In this document: in pieces, positions 1-8,041 of the stretch
How the letters are laid out: the number at the start of each line of letters is the position of its first letter
Numbering within the stretch: the first letter of the stretch is position 1
DNA from: Pleomorphomonas sp. NRK KF1
GTDB taxonomy: Bacteria; Pseudomonadota; Alphaproteobacteria; Rhizobiales; Pleomorphomonadaceae
Length of the DNA stretch: 64,000 nt
Direction of reading: 5' to 3'
Assembly: GCF_023721755.1 (NCBI RefSeq)
Contig: NZ_JAMDLH010000002.1
Span: forward strand, 372,001-436,000
The notes under the pieces: generated by a model
The model's database searches: none
What the model was told of the DNA's origin: nothing
The model's input: only the letters and a program-made list of their open reading frames with translations
Translations under genes and position numbers: made by a program

Positions 1-206
1 ACCTTGTCGGCATACTTGGCCTTGATCAGCTCGATGCCATGGTTGGCGGAATCAAAGAACGACTTGTCGCCGAGCGCCCCGTTGATGATGAGCAGAATCT
101 TGTCGGCAGCCGAGGCCTCGGCGACGGTGACGACGCTCAGAAAGCCGGCTGCGGCGAGCGCCAGACCGGCGCGCAAGGCGGATCGCCTCGTCTCGAAACG
201 GATCAT
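1..206 (-). CDS. BMP-family ABC transporter substrate-binding protein (N-terminal part, cut by window edge)
   Basis: Only the first 68 codons are inside the window; the gene continues past position 1. It starts at ATG 206 behind a good GAAGGGGA ribosome-binding site. The product begins with an Arg-rich, hydrophobic signal peptide ending near ASAADK, followed by KILLIINGALGDKSFFDSAN. The core GxLGDKSFFDSA is shared with the binding protein at 12225-13277, which places it in the basic membrane protein (BMP/PnrA-like) family that binds nucleosides in the periplasm. It is divergent from the LacI gene at 388, and two matching operator-like sites lie between them, so LacI control of this importer is likely. 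Family is well supported; the exact ligand is not visible. Confidence 0.85.
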   Translation of the reverse strand, partial: MIRFETRRSALRAGLALAAAGFLSVVTVAEASAADKILLIINGALGDKSFFDSANHGIELIKAKYADK

Positions 207-290
207 GATTTCCCCTTCTTGTTGACGACACGCGTATCCCCTCACGCTGACGAACCGTCGTGCCGTTGCCGGGCCGCCAGTGAAGCGCCT

Positions 291-308
291 CATTTAAACG
301 TGTAAATG
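291..308. promoter_or_regulatory. LacI-type operator candidate, site 1
   Basis: Imperfect palindrome CATTTAAACGTGTAAATG with a central CG, typical of LacI-family operators. The core TTTAA(A/T)CGTGTAAAT recurs in inverted orientation at 344-361. Both sites lie between the divergent binding-protein gene and the LacI gene at 388, so that regulator is the probable binder. This is inferred from repetition and symmetry only. Confidence 0.6.
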
Positions 309-343
309 AAGAGTTCTTAATCTCGACGATCTTGTCAAGGCTG

Positions 344-361
344 GATTTACACGATTAAACC
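344..361. promoter_or_regulatory. LacI-type operator candidate, site 2
   Basis: On the minus strand this reads GGTTTAATCGTGTAAATC, matching site 1 (291-308) over TTTAA(A/T)CGTGTAAAT. It ends 26 nt before the LacI start codon, a position that suits autorepression. Paired sites about 53 nt apart could support looping. Confidence 0.6.
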
Positions 362-387
362 AAATTGGGTAGCTTCTGAGTGGCGCA

Positions 388-1410
388 ATGGCGGCGGAAA
401 AGTCCGGCGAGAGAACTCCAACGATCAAGGACGTGGCGAAGGCGGCAGGCGTGTCGCAAGCGACGGTTTCCTATGTTCTCAACAACCTCAACAAGGTGAC
501 GCCGGAGGTCGATGCGCATGTGCGCCGGGTGGCGCGCGAGCTCGGCTACAGCCGCAATCGAGCGGCGCGCGCGCTCAAGACCGGACGCAACAACGTCATC
601 GGTTGCATCATGCCCTCGCTGCTCAGCCCGGTGTTCCCGGAAATCGCCCAGGCGGTGCAGCAGCGCGCCGAGGAGCATGGCTTTGCCACCTTCGTTATCG
701 ATTCCGGGCTGCAGACCGCCACCCGGGAAGCCGAGGCGATCCGCATGCTGGCCGACCACGGCGTCGATGGCGCCATTGCCGTTCTTGCTTCGCCACGAGC
801 CGCATCGGACCGCCGGGCCTTGCCCCTGGTCGTCATCGACCAGCCGATGGACGGGATGGATTCCGTCTATGCCGACCATCGCGGTGGCGGGCGCTTGCTG
901 GCCGACTATGCCATAGGCCTCGGCCACCGCCGCATCGGACTGCTCTCCGGTCTGCAAAGCCTCTACAGCAGCCGCGAGCGGCACGAGGGATTCATCGAGG
1001 CGGCACAGGGCCGCCTCGACATCGTTTGGGATATCGAGGTTCCCCTGGTTCCGAGCCTTCCATCGGACGCCTTCGACGCCCTGGGCAGGCGCGACGTGTC
1101 GCTGGTCGTCTGCGTCAACGACCTGATCGCCATGACCGCGCTCAGCGCCCTGCGACAAATGCGCATTCGAGTGCCGGAAGACATGTCGGTCATGGGCTTC
1201 GACGATATGCAATGGTCGGGTTGGCCGCTTCTCAACCTGACGACCGTACGGCAGCCGCTCGGCCAGTTGGGCCGCGACGCCGTCGACCTTCTGGTCCGCC
1301 GTCTTGACGCGCCGGATGCCGAGATCTCCAACATCACCCTGCCGGTCTCCCTCGTCGAGCGCGGTTCGACCCAAACGCAGGCGAAAGGCGAGGAATCTCG
1401 TTCCGCCTGA
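388..1410 (+). CDS. LacI/GalR-family transcriptional regulator
   Basis: 340 aa, the usual LacI length. Residues about 11-60 form the helix-turn-helix and hinge (TIKDVAKAAGVSQATVSYVLNN), followed by a periplasmic-binding-protein-like effector domain (GLGHRRIGLLSG, SVMGFDDMQWSGW). Start ATG 388 puts the HTH at the normal distance from the N-terminus. It is divergent from the BMP-type binding protein at 1-206 and convergent with a nucleoside hydrolase, so a nucleoside or base-derived ligand is the best guess. The two operator-like palindromes just upstream suggest autoregulation together with control of the importer. Confidence 0.9.
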   Translation: MAAEKSGERTPTIKDVAKAAGVSQATVSYVLNNLNKVTPEVDAHVRRVARELGYSRNRAARALKTGRNNVIGCIMPSLLSPVFPEIAQAVQQRAEEHGFATFVIDSGLQTATREAEAIRMLADHGVDGAIAVLASPRAASDRRALPLVVIDQPMDGMDSVYADHRGGGRLLADYAIGLGHRRIGLLSGLQSLYSSRERHEGFIEAAQGRLDIVWDIEVPLVPSLPSDAFDALGRRDVSLVVCVNDLIAMTALSALRQMRIRVPEDMSVMGFDDMQWSGWPLLNLTTVRQPLGQLGRDAVDLLVRRLDAPDAEISNITLPVSLVERGSTQTQAKGEESRSA

Positions 1411-1632
1411 GATCGAGGGTTGCGCCTGCCGGAATTGCCGGACGGCAACATTGCGATGATCCAGCTCTCTGATGCGCCTCGAGCGATGGGATGGGCCAGA
1501 ACGAACTTCAAACCGGACTAGCCACAAGAGACAACGTCAATCGCTGTCGCAAGATCGGGAAGCGCTTCACCACCTCGGCGATCGACATACGTCAACTCTC
1601 TCGCTCCCCGGCCGCGATGTGAATAGGGGCGA
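1411..1632. other. Intergenic region between convergent genes
   Basis: 222 bp between the ends of the LacI and nucleoside hydrolase genes. I see no convincing terminator with a T-run; TGCCG...CGGCA near 1428-1448 can form only a short stem. Around 1531-1552 there is CAAC followed by TGTCGCAAG, faintly like the inverted form of the 47-nt repeat found in two other convergent intergenic regions, but too weak to call. Confidence 0.4.
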
Positions 1633-2604
1633 TCAGCCCAGTGAACCGATGGCATCCTTGTAGACACGGACGATGCCGGCATGGTCGGCATCGGCGGCCA
1701 CCAGCTTGGAGGGATGACCTTCCCAGGCGTTGGGTCCGAAGACGTGGCCGTCGAGCTTCTGGATCGACTGGCCGACGGCGATGCCTTCGGTCACCACGCG
1801 CACCGCGCCGGAGCGCATGGTGAAGAGGTGTGGAGCGACCAGATAGGCCGCCGCCGCGACGTCGTGCAGACAGCAGCCGTTCACCTGCTGCGAGCGCAGG
1901 TAGAGCGCTTCGTAGCCGCGCGAAATATCCCAAAGAAACCGGCCGGCCGAACCGCTCTCGGCAAGCTCGGCGGCGTCCGCCGTGGAAGCGACGCAATGGC
2001 TCGTGACGTCGAGGCCGATGGCCGCGATCGGCCATTCGGCGGTGAAGACGATGTCGGCGGCGTGCGGGTCGTTGTGGATGTTGGCCTCGGCGACGGGCGT
2101 GACGTTGCCGCGCTTGCCGCCCCAGGCGAAGGCGCCGCCCATGATCACCACGTCCTTGACCAGCCCGGCGATGCCGGGATCGCGCTGCAGCGCCAGCGCC
2201 AGATTGGTCAGCGGAGCGACCGCGAGAATTGTCACCTTGCCCGGATTGGCGCGAACGATCTCTATGATCCGATCGGCCGCTTCACCTTCGGCCGGCCGGG
2301 CGGCGAAGCCATCGATCACGCCGGCGTCGCCGAGACCATCGTGACCGTGGACGAATGTCGGCGCCGGATGGCGCTTGATGGCGAGTGGTTTTGTCGCCCC
2401 CGCGTAAACCGGCACGTCGATGCCGAAGCGTTGCGTCAGGTAGAGGGCGTTGCGGGTGGTTACATCCGTTTCGGCGTTGCCGAACACGGTGGTGACGGCC
2501 ACGAGGTCCAGGCTTGGCTGCGCCTTAAGGAACAATAGCGCCATCGCGTCGTCAATCCCCGGATCGGTATCGAAGATGACGAGCGACTTTTCCGTGGCGT
2601 TCAT
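1633..2604 (-). CDS. Inosine-uridine-preferring nucleoside hydrolase family protein
   Basis: Hydrolyses the N-glycosidic bond of ribonucleosides to base plus ribose (family knowledge). The N-terminal calcium/ribose motif is present as IFDTDPGIDDAMALLF (DxDxxxDD), with HGHDGLGD near residue 90 and the distal active-site block NIHNDPHAADIVF. About 323 aa, normal for the family. Two in-frame ATGs lie at 2610 and 2604; the ribosome-binding site GGAAGGA is 7 nt from 2604 but only 1-2 nt from 2610, so 2604 is chosen. It follows the TrpF-like gene by 25 nt and is probably co-transcribed with it. It is one of two such hydrolases in this window (see 11248). Base specificity is unknown. Confidence 0.92.
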   Translation of the reverse strand: MNATEKSLVIFDTDPGIDDAMALLFLKAQPSLDLVAVTTVFGNAETDVTTRNALYLTQRFGIDVPVYAGATKPLAIKRHPAPTFVHGHDGLGDAGVIDGFAARPAEGEAADRIIEIVRANPGKVTILAVAPLTNLALALQRDPGIAGLVKDVVIMGGAFAWGGKRGNVTPVAEANIHNDPHAADIVFTAEWPIAAIGLDVTSHCVASTADAAELAESGSAGRFLWDISRGYEALYLRSQQVNGCCLHDVAAAAYLVAPHLFTMRSGAVRVVTEGIAVGQSIQKLDGHVFGPNAWEGHPSKLVAADADHAGIVRVYKDAIGSLG

Positions 2605-2629
2605 GTCCATTTCCTTCCGACCCTTCCCG

Positions 2630-3280
2630 TCAGCCAAACACGGCCTTGCAGACGGCCTCGCATTTGTTGAGGTCGAACCAGCCGTCGGTCCGAACCCCCG
2701 ATTCCATGTCGATCCAGTAGAGGGCGCCCTCGTCGGCATCAATGGCATTCAGGACGTCTTCGACGTTGCCGGGATTGATGCCGCCGGAAAAGCCGCAGAA
2801 CGGACCGCTGTCGGGCAGCTTTGGCCACCGGCCGGGCGCGGCGCCACGGCCGAAAGACGTGTCGAACAGCCAGTCGAGGCGGGCGTCCGCCGGAAACGCC
2901 CCCTTGCACTGGAGCATGGCCCGAAGCCCGCGTCCCCGGCCGAAGCGGACGGTGTTCTCAACCTGCGCCGGGTTGCTGCCTTCGAACGAATGGTTGACCT
3001 GAAGGCGGGAAAAGCCGCTGAGGTCAAGCGAGGCCGTCTCCGGTGCGTTGGCTATGCGCCGGGCCTCGTCGCCGCAGACATGCGCCGCAAAGCGCAGCCC
3101 TCCGGCCGTCAGCAGGGCGTGACGGGTCGCCGCGTCGGGGAACAGCGGCAAGATCTCCTGCGCGGCATCGACAAGGATGCCCCACTCGATCGGGTAGCGG
3201 GCCGACAGGGCTTTCAGGTCATCGATGACGGTTCCGAGGTCGACCCCGGTGAAGGCAATGAAGGAGGGCAGCTGGGGCAC
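2630..3280 (-). CDS. TrpF-like TIM-barrel protein of unknown substrate
   Basis: 216 aa from GTG 3280, chosen because GAGGA sits 7 nt upstream; longer reading without a start signal extends to 3427. The C-terminal half resembles phosphoribosylanthranilate isomerase: WLFDTSFGRG, then FSGGINPGNVEDVLNAI (the glycine-rich phosphate-binding segment), then DMESGVRT...FDLNKCEAV, parallel to the DVSSGVE...K motif of TrpF. The KxCG start of true TrpF is replaced by FIAFTGVDL, so it is a paralogue rather than the tryptophan enzyme. Placement upstream of a nucleoside hydrolase and divergent from a PfkB kinase suggests work on a ribose phosphate or related sugar, which is inference. Some pipelines would leave it hypothetical. 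Confidence 0.7.
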   Translation of the reverse strand: MPQLPSFIAFTGVDLGTVIDDLKALSARYPIEWGILVDAAQEILPLFPDAATRHALLTAGGLRFAAHVCGDEARRIANAPETASLDLSGFSRLQVNHSFEGSNPAQVENTVRFGRGRGLRAMLQCKGAFPADARLDWLFDTSFGRGAAPGRWPKLPDSGPFCGFSGGINPGNVEDVLNAIDADEGALYWIDMESGVRTDGWFDLNKCEAVCKAVFG

Positions 3281-3317
3281 GGTGTGGTCCTCGCGTTGTC
3301 GCCAGAGAAAACCAGGC

Positions 3318-3327
3318 GGTACGTACC
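3318..3327. promoter_or_regulatory. Perfect palindrome GGTACGTACC, possible GntR/HutC operator
   Basis: A 10-bp perfect palindrome in the divergent region (3281-3425) between the TrpF-like gene and the GntR gene. A partial second copy, GACCGTACCAG, lies near 3383-3393. GntR/HutC regulators usually bind short palindromes in such positions. No experimental or comparative support is available here. Confidence 0.35.
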
Positions 3328-3425
3328 AGTCAACCGCATTTCGATTGCAGGATGTCATTTCCTTGTGCATTCTCTTGGAAAGGACCGTACCAGCAGGCAC
3401 GACAGTCGATGGATGGGGGCGGCGC

Positions 3426-4178
3426 ATGTCCGGGGGCGAGGTGCAGGAGCAAAAGGGTGGCGAGACGCTCTACGGGCGCCTGGCGGAACGGCTGCGCCGC
3501 GACATCGACAACGGCGTTTTCGAAGCCAACAGCATGCTCGCCTCGGAACGAGAGCTCGCCATCAGCCTGGGAATGAGCCGCGAGACCGTGCGCAAAGCGC
3601 TGCGGCTGCTGGAAAGGGAAGGCGTCGTCTACAGCGAGCAAGGGCGCGGCACGTTCGTCGCCCCTCCCGCCGTTCGCGAGATGGCGCGCGTACTCGACGG
3701 TTTTACCAGCGATGCGAGGCGGCGTGGCGACGAGCCCGGCCAGATCATTCTTGCGGTCGACGAGATGCCGGCCAGCGTCGCCATAGCCGGGGTATTGAAG
3801 ATCGAACCGCGCCGCCCGATAACTCGGGTCAAACGCATTCGCACGCTGAACGGCCGACGCATCGGCACGCAGGAGAGTTTTCTGGCCCTGCCGGGCTCGT
3901 TCCCGGCCGACGACCTGCGGGTCGCCGGTTCGCTCTATGCGTTGATCGGCGAGCGCTTCTCCATCCATGCCACCGAGGGGCTCGAAAGCGTCGGCTCGAT
4001 CGCCGCCAATGCCGACGATGCTGCGCTGCTCGACATTGCGGTCGGTGCGCCGCTTCTCCTTTGCGAGCGCATCACCCTGTCGGAGCGCCGCCAGCCGTTC
4101 GAGTATTGCGAGATGCGTTACGTCTCGTCCTATCGCTATACGGCCCGCATCAACCGTTCGGGACCGACGAGACCATGA
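3426..4178 (+). CDS. GntR-family (HutC subfamily) transcriptional regulator
   Basis: 250 aa from ATG 3426, preceded by a GGGGG purine run. Residues about 15-80 are a GntR winged helix (LYGRLAERLRRDIDNGVF, SRETVRKALRLLEREGVVYSEQGRGTFV). The remainder is a UTRA-type ligand domain (ITRVKRIRTLNGRRIG..., ending CEMRYVSSYRYTARI). HutC-type regulators sense small sugar-, amine- or base-related effectors. The stop codon overlaps the start of the PfkB kinase gene (ATGA), so the two are one operon. Divergent from the TrpF-like / nucleoside hydrolase operon, which it probably also controls. Confidence 0.9.
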   Translation: MSGGEVQEQKGGETLYGRLAERLRRDIDNGVFEANSMLASERELAISLGMSRETVRKALRLLEREGVVYSEQGRGTFVAPPAVREMARVLDGFTSDARRRGDEPGQIILAVDEMPASVAIAGVLKIEPRRPITRVKRIRTLNGRRIGTQESFLALPGSFPADDLRVAGSLYALIGERFSIHATEGLESVGSIAANADDAALLDIAVGAPLLLCERITLSERRQPFEYCEMRYVSSYRYTARINRSGPTRP

Positions 4179-5098
4179 CCATACTCTCCGGAAGCGACAA
4201 CAGACCGTTCGATCTGCTTGCCTATGGTGATCCCAACGTCGACCATGTATTCGAAACGGCGGCCATTCCCGGCCCCGACCAGAAGGTGCTCGGCCGCGAT
4301 CTCGGCATCTTCCCCGGCGGTACCGTTGCCAACGTCGCCTGCGCGGCCAGCCGTCTCGGTGCTCGCGTCGCCAGCTACGGGCGTGTCGGGTTCGATCCGG
4401 CCGGCGCAATGCTTCTGCGAGACAACGACCTTTTCGGCGTCTCGAACCGCTACGTGGCGGCGGTCGACCATCCCTCGGCCGCTGCGATGATCATGGTCGA
4501 CGCCTCCGGCGAAAAGGCGCTGATCTACGCGCCGATGCCGGCCGACCCGCTCGACGAGTCGAGGTTTGCCGAGGCGGCACGCCTGAGCCGCGTCGTCTAC
4601 GCCATGCCCTACGACCTCGAGGAGTTTCGTCGCCTCGCGGCCATCGCTCACGAGAGCGGCGCCGAAGTCGCCATCGACATCGAAGCGGCGGTCGCCCCCG
4701 ATATCGGGCGGCTGGAGGCGCTGCTTTCGTTGAGCGACATCGTGTTCATGAACGAGGGCGGGTTCCGGGCGACGCAGGCAGGCGACATCGACGAGGACGG
4801 CGTTCGGTCGCTGGTGGAACGCGGCCCGCGCGTCGCAGTCGTCACGTTGGCGGAGAAAGGCGCGTTGGCCGTTGCGCGTAACGGAGCCTGGCGGCAGCCC
4901 GCCTTTCCGGCAAGGCTCGTCGACGCCACCGGCGCGGGAGACTGCTTCAACGGCGCCTTTCTGGCGGCCACGCTGGCCGGGCAGTCCACCGCCACCGCCC
5001 TGAGGTTCGGCTGCGCGGCGGCAAGCCTCGCCGTATTGGCCGTCGGCGCACGCAGTGGCTTTCCGGATCGCCCGGCCGTCGAGGCCACGCTCGGCTGA
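4175..5098 (+). CDS. PfkB-family carbohydrate kinase
   Basis: 307 aa. ATG 4175 overlaps the GntR stop codon. N-terminal substrate signature GGTVANVACAASRLGARVASYGRVG fits PfkB motif 1 and the C-terminal DATGAGDCFNGAFL is PfkB motif 2 with the catalytic Asp in GAGD. PfkB enzymes phosphorylate ribose, fructose, tagatose or nucleosides. With nucleoside hydrolases on either side, phosphorylation of released ribose, deoxyribose or a nucleoside is the likely role. It ends 3 nt before the convergent adenine-deaminase-like gene. Substrate is inferred from context only. Confidence 0.88.
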   Translation: MTILSGSDNRPFDLLAYGDPNVDHVFETAAIPGPDQKVLGRDLGIFPGGTVANVACAASRLGARVASYGRVGFDPAGAMLLRDNDLFGVSNRYVAAVDHPSAAAMIMVDASGEKALIYAPMPADPLDESRFAEAARLSRVVYAMPYDLEEFRRLAAIAHESGAEVAIDIEAAVAPDIGRLEALLSLSDIVFMNEGGFRATQAGDIDEDGVRSLVERGPRVAVVTLAEKGALAVARNGAWRQPAFPARLVDATGAGDCFNGAFLAATLAGQSTATALRFGCAAASLAVLAVGARSGFPDRPAVEATLG

Positions 5099-5101
5099 GC
5101 C

Positions 5102-6970
5102 TCACCACACCAGCCTGTGCGTCTCGCCGGTGGACACGTTGACGAAGCCGTCCGGCGCCAACGGAGAGGGTGCGACCAACACCCAGCGCCAGGGGGCGCA
5201 GGTCAGCGTTGCAAAGGCCAGTCGTTCGGGAAAACCGGCCCACCAGCGCGGCGAATAGGTGGGCTCATACATCCAGTCGATCCTCGCGCCCTCGGCATAG
5301 AGCGCCTGCATCTCGGCGTCGAGCTCTTCCGCGGGACGGCAGGTCATCAGGCCGCCGATCTCGTAGCGCACGGTGGCAGCCACCCTGCCCTCGCGAACCA
5401 GCGCCCAGCCGCCCTGATTGGCCCGGATGGCGTTGACGGCCAAGGCCATTGCCGCGTCGGACGAACCGACCACCCAGATGTTGTGCTTGTCGTGGCCCAT
5501 AGAGCAGGCGAGCGCCGTGTCCGGGGTGCGCGGGCCGGTGCCGAGCCAGAACATTTTCGACGTCCGTCCCTCGCCGGAGAAGCGGTCGACGATGGCGAAC
5601 TTGGTGACGTTGCGGCTTTCGTCACGCTGTACCTCGCCGTCTTTTACCGGCAGCTCCATGGTTATGAAGTCATCGGCCCAGTGGAAGGGGCGGAGGATGG
5701 CGGCGTTCATGGTCGTCCGGCCTGCCTCGGCGGGAATCGCGAAGTCGGCGACGGTCATCTCGCGCCCGATATTGACGGTCCGTTGCGCCCACTCCGGCCA
5801 GTCGATCCGCGGCAGCGGCCCGGTGTAGCGCCTCCCCTCGGAAACCTGCCCGCCATCGGCCCAGACCTCGGCGATCGACAGCCGGGCGACGTCGTCGAGA
5901 AGCACAAGGTCGGCATAGCGCCCTGGGGCGACCGACCCGACCCAGGATGTCAGACGCATGTGCCGCGCCGGATTGATCGTCACCATCTGCAGGGCGATCT
6001 CCGGCGGCAGGCCGGCCTCAATGGCCAGCCGAACGTTGTGGTCGGTGCCGCCGAGCCGCAACGTGTCGGAACAGGAACGGTCGTCGGTGCAAAGGGCGAA
6101 CTGCGACCAGTCCTGCAAGCCGCCCTCGATCAACCCCTTCAGGATTTCCGGCAGGGAATGCGGGCGCAGCTCGACGAAGAGACCACGCCGAAGCCGCTCT
6201 CGGACCTCGGCGGTCGTCCAGGCCTCGTGATCGGAGGCCATTCCGGCAGCGGCGAACGCATTGAGATCGTCGATCGCCTTCATGCCGGCGGCGTGTCCCT
6301 CGACGACGCCACGCTGCTCGAAGGTCGCGCGGATCATCCCCCAGAGACGGTCGTGCGACGGATTGTCGGGATTCCAGACGGCGGGCCAGTCCATGACCTC
6401 GTCGAGACCGACGGCGTTGAGGTGTTCCTTCAGAAAGCCGCGTTGCTCGTCATAGCCATAGTGACCGCCGCCCCATTCATAGGCGGTCGGGGGAACGGCC
6501 GAACCGGGCAAGGGAAAGATCTTGGCCGGGATGCCGGCCCGGCGTGCCGCCAGCCAGAATTCGATGTTATTGGCGCCGTCGACGTTGGAGAACTCGTGGC
6601 TGGCCTCGCAGGTCCAGGTGCAGCCGCGCGACAACACCAGCGCCGCCTCCCACTCCGGCGTCAGGTGGCTCGATTCGATATGCTTGTGCACTTCGCCGAA
6701 GCCGGGCACGGCGGACAGATGCGATCGATCGACGCGCTCGGCCACCTCGCCGGGATAGGCACCCGCCGGCCCCACCCAGGCGATCCGCCGGCCCGAGACG
6801 ACAATCTCCTGGTCGTCGAGCCACTCCCGGCCACAGACGTCGAGCAGCCGGCCGACACGGATGGCGCGGTCGGCCGGGCGCTTGCCGAGGGCGACCAGCG
6901 TCAGGCGCTGGCGGATTGCCACCTCGTCGGCGGCGTCGATGATGAGATCGGCGGGCATGGCATCGGTCAC
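5102..6970 (-). CDS. ade: Adenine deaminase-family amidohydrolase
   Basis: 622 aa, close to bacterial adenine deaminases (about 580-600). These convert adenine to hypoxanthine and ammonia. The metal-binding HxH motif appears as EVHKHIESS (residues about 95-103) where the usual form is DxHxHIESS. Downstream metal and catalytic features include GHAAGMKAIDDLNAF and ALCTDDRS. The C-terminal Ade domain carries ALACSMGHDKHNIWVVG and the NQGGWALVREG segment. Start is GTG 6970 with AAGGA 10 nt upstream; ATG 6958 is an alternative. It is the last gene of the operon cdd / creatininase-like / LacI / ade. Alphaproteobacterial members of this divergent branch may have related substrates, so adenine is likely but not certain. 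Confidence 0.82.
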   Translation of the reverse strand: MTDAMPADLIIDAADEVAIRQRLTLVALGKRPADRAIRVGRLLDVCGREWLDDQEIVVSGRRIAWVGPAGAYPGEVAERVDRSHLSAVPGFGEVHKHIESSHLTPEWEAALVLSRGCTWTCEASHEFSNVDGANNIEFWLAARRAGIPAKIFPLPGSAVPPTAYEWGGGHYGYDEQRGFLKEHLNAVGLDEVMDWPAVWNPDNPSHDRLWGMIRATFEQRGVVEGHAAGMKAIDDLNAFAAAGMASDHEAWTTAEVRERLRRGLFVELRPHSLPEILKGLIEGGLQDWSQFALCTDDRSCSDTLRLGGTDHNVRLAIEAGLPPEIALQMVTINPARHMRLTSWVGSVAPGRYADLVLLDDVARLSIAEVWADGGQVSEGRRYTGPLPRIDWPEWAQRTVNIGREMTVADFAIPAEAGRTTMNAAILRPFHWADDFITMELPVKDGEVQRDESRNVTKFAIVDRFSGEGRTSKMFWLGTGPRTPDTALACSMGHDKHNIWVVGSSDAAMALAVNAIRANQGGWALVREGRVAATVRYEIGGLMTCRPAEELDAEMQALYAEGARIDWMYEPTYSPRWWAGFPERLAFATLTCAPWRWVLVAPSPLAPDGFVNVSTGETHRLVW

Positions 6971-7003
6971 GTCAGCTTGTTCCTTTCGGGTTCTCGGTCA
7001 GGG

Positions 7004-8017
7004 TCACCGCCTCGCGTTCCCTCTGATGTCGGCCACCGATTTCCGGACGATCAACTCCACAGGCAGGCGGGTCATGGCGGGTACCTCGACGCCATCGAGG
7101 GAGGCCAGAAGCCGTTCCAGCGCGATGCGGCCCATCTCGGCGATGGGCTGCCTTATGGTGGTGAGAGGCGGATCGAACAGCTCGGCCAGCGGCATGTCGT
7201 CGAAGCCGACCAGCGAAATGTCGTCGGGGACACTCAGGCCCAGGTCATGGAGCGCTCCCAGCACGCCGACCGAAAGATAGTCGCTGCAGGCAAGGATCGC
7301 CGTCGGTCGCGGCGACATTCGCGCAATGGCGAGCGCCGCCTCATGGCCGAACTCGCGCGTGAACTCCCCGTGCAGCATGCGCGCCTCGTCGACGCGGAGA
7401 CCATGGGCGGCCATGGTCGCCTTGAAACCTTCCACACGTTCGTTGGCGCTAAGCAGCCCCATCGGACCGGCAATCAGCGCAATGTCGGTGTGACCCATGG
7501 CAATCAGATGCTCGGTTGCCAGGCGGGCGCCGATGGCATTTTCCACGAAGATGCGCGGCACTCTGGCGGCCGGAACATCCTCGTCGAGCAGGACGATCCC
7601 TTGCCGTCGACCGATCAGGTCTCCCAGGGTGCCGTCGTCGGGCCGGGCCGCGATCATGATGAGACCATCGAAATAGCGGTCGGCGAGTTGGTTGACGGCT
7701 TCGATCTCCCTTGCCGGACGGCCACGGGTCGACAGCAGGGTGACGCCATAACCACGCTCTGCGGCCGCCGACTCGATGGCCGAGGCGAGCTCTGCGAAGA
7801 ACGGGTTGGATATTTCGGGCGTGGCGAGGCAGATCGCCTCGGCCTTACCCTTGGAGAGTCGCTTCGCCAGCGCGTTGGGCCGGTAGCCGAGGCGCCCGAC
7901 GGCCTCGTCGATGCGATCGGCCGTCGCCTTGGGCAGCACGATCGACCGGTTGAGATGGCGGGAAACGGCGGTCGGAGATACCCCCGCCTCCCGCGCGACT
8001 TCGCTCAACGTGACCAT
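7004..8017 (-). CDS. LacI-family transcriptional regulator
   Basis: 337 aa. N-terminal HTH and hinge: TLSEVAREAGVSPTAVSRHLNRS, with the hinge region near GYRPNALAKRLSKG; effector domain with GLLSANERVEGFKA and SLVGFDDMPLAELFDPPLTTIRQP. ATG 8017 is preceded by GAGGTGGC. It is embedded inside a catabolic operon between the creatininase-like and adenine-deaminase-like genes (24 and 33 nt gaps), so it is probably an operon-encoded repressor acting on the divergent promoter region 9742-9899. The ligand is probably a base or nucleoside. Confidence 0.9.
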   Translation of the reverse strand: MVTLSEVAREAGVSPTAVSRHLNRSIVLPKATADRIDEAVGRLGYRPNALAKRLSKGKAEAICLATPEISNPFFAELASAIESAAAERGYGVTLLSTRGRPAREIEAVNQLADRYFDGLIMIAARPDDGTLGDLIGRRQGIVLLDEDVPAARVPRIFVENAIGARLATEHLIAMGHTDIALIAGPMGLLSANERVEGFKATMAAHGLRVDEARMLHGEFTREFGHEAALAIARMSPRPTAILACSDYLSVGVLGALHDLGLSVPDDISLVGFDDMPLAELFDPPLTTIRQPIAEMGRIALERLLASLDGVEVPAMTRLPVELIVRKSVADIRGNARR

Positions 8018-8041
8018 GCCACCTCCTCGTGCAAGATCGGC

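Noticed and set aside
2450-4174. N-terminal extension of the PfkB kinase frame upstream of 4175
   Set aside because: Low-complexity translation overlapping the GntR gene in another frame; the kinase begins naturally at the ATGA overlap.
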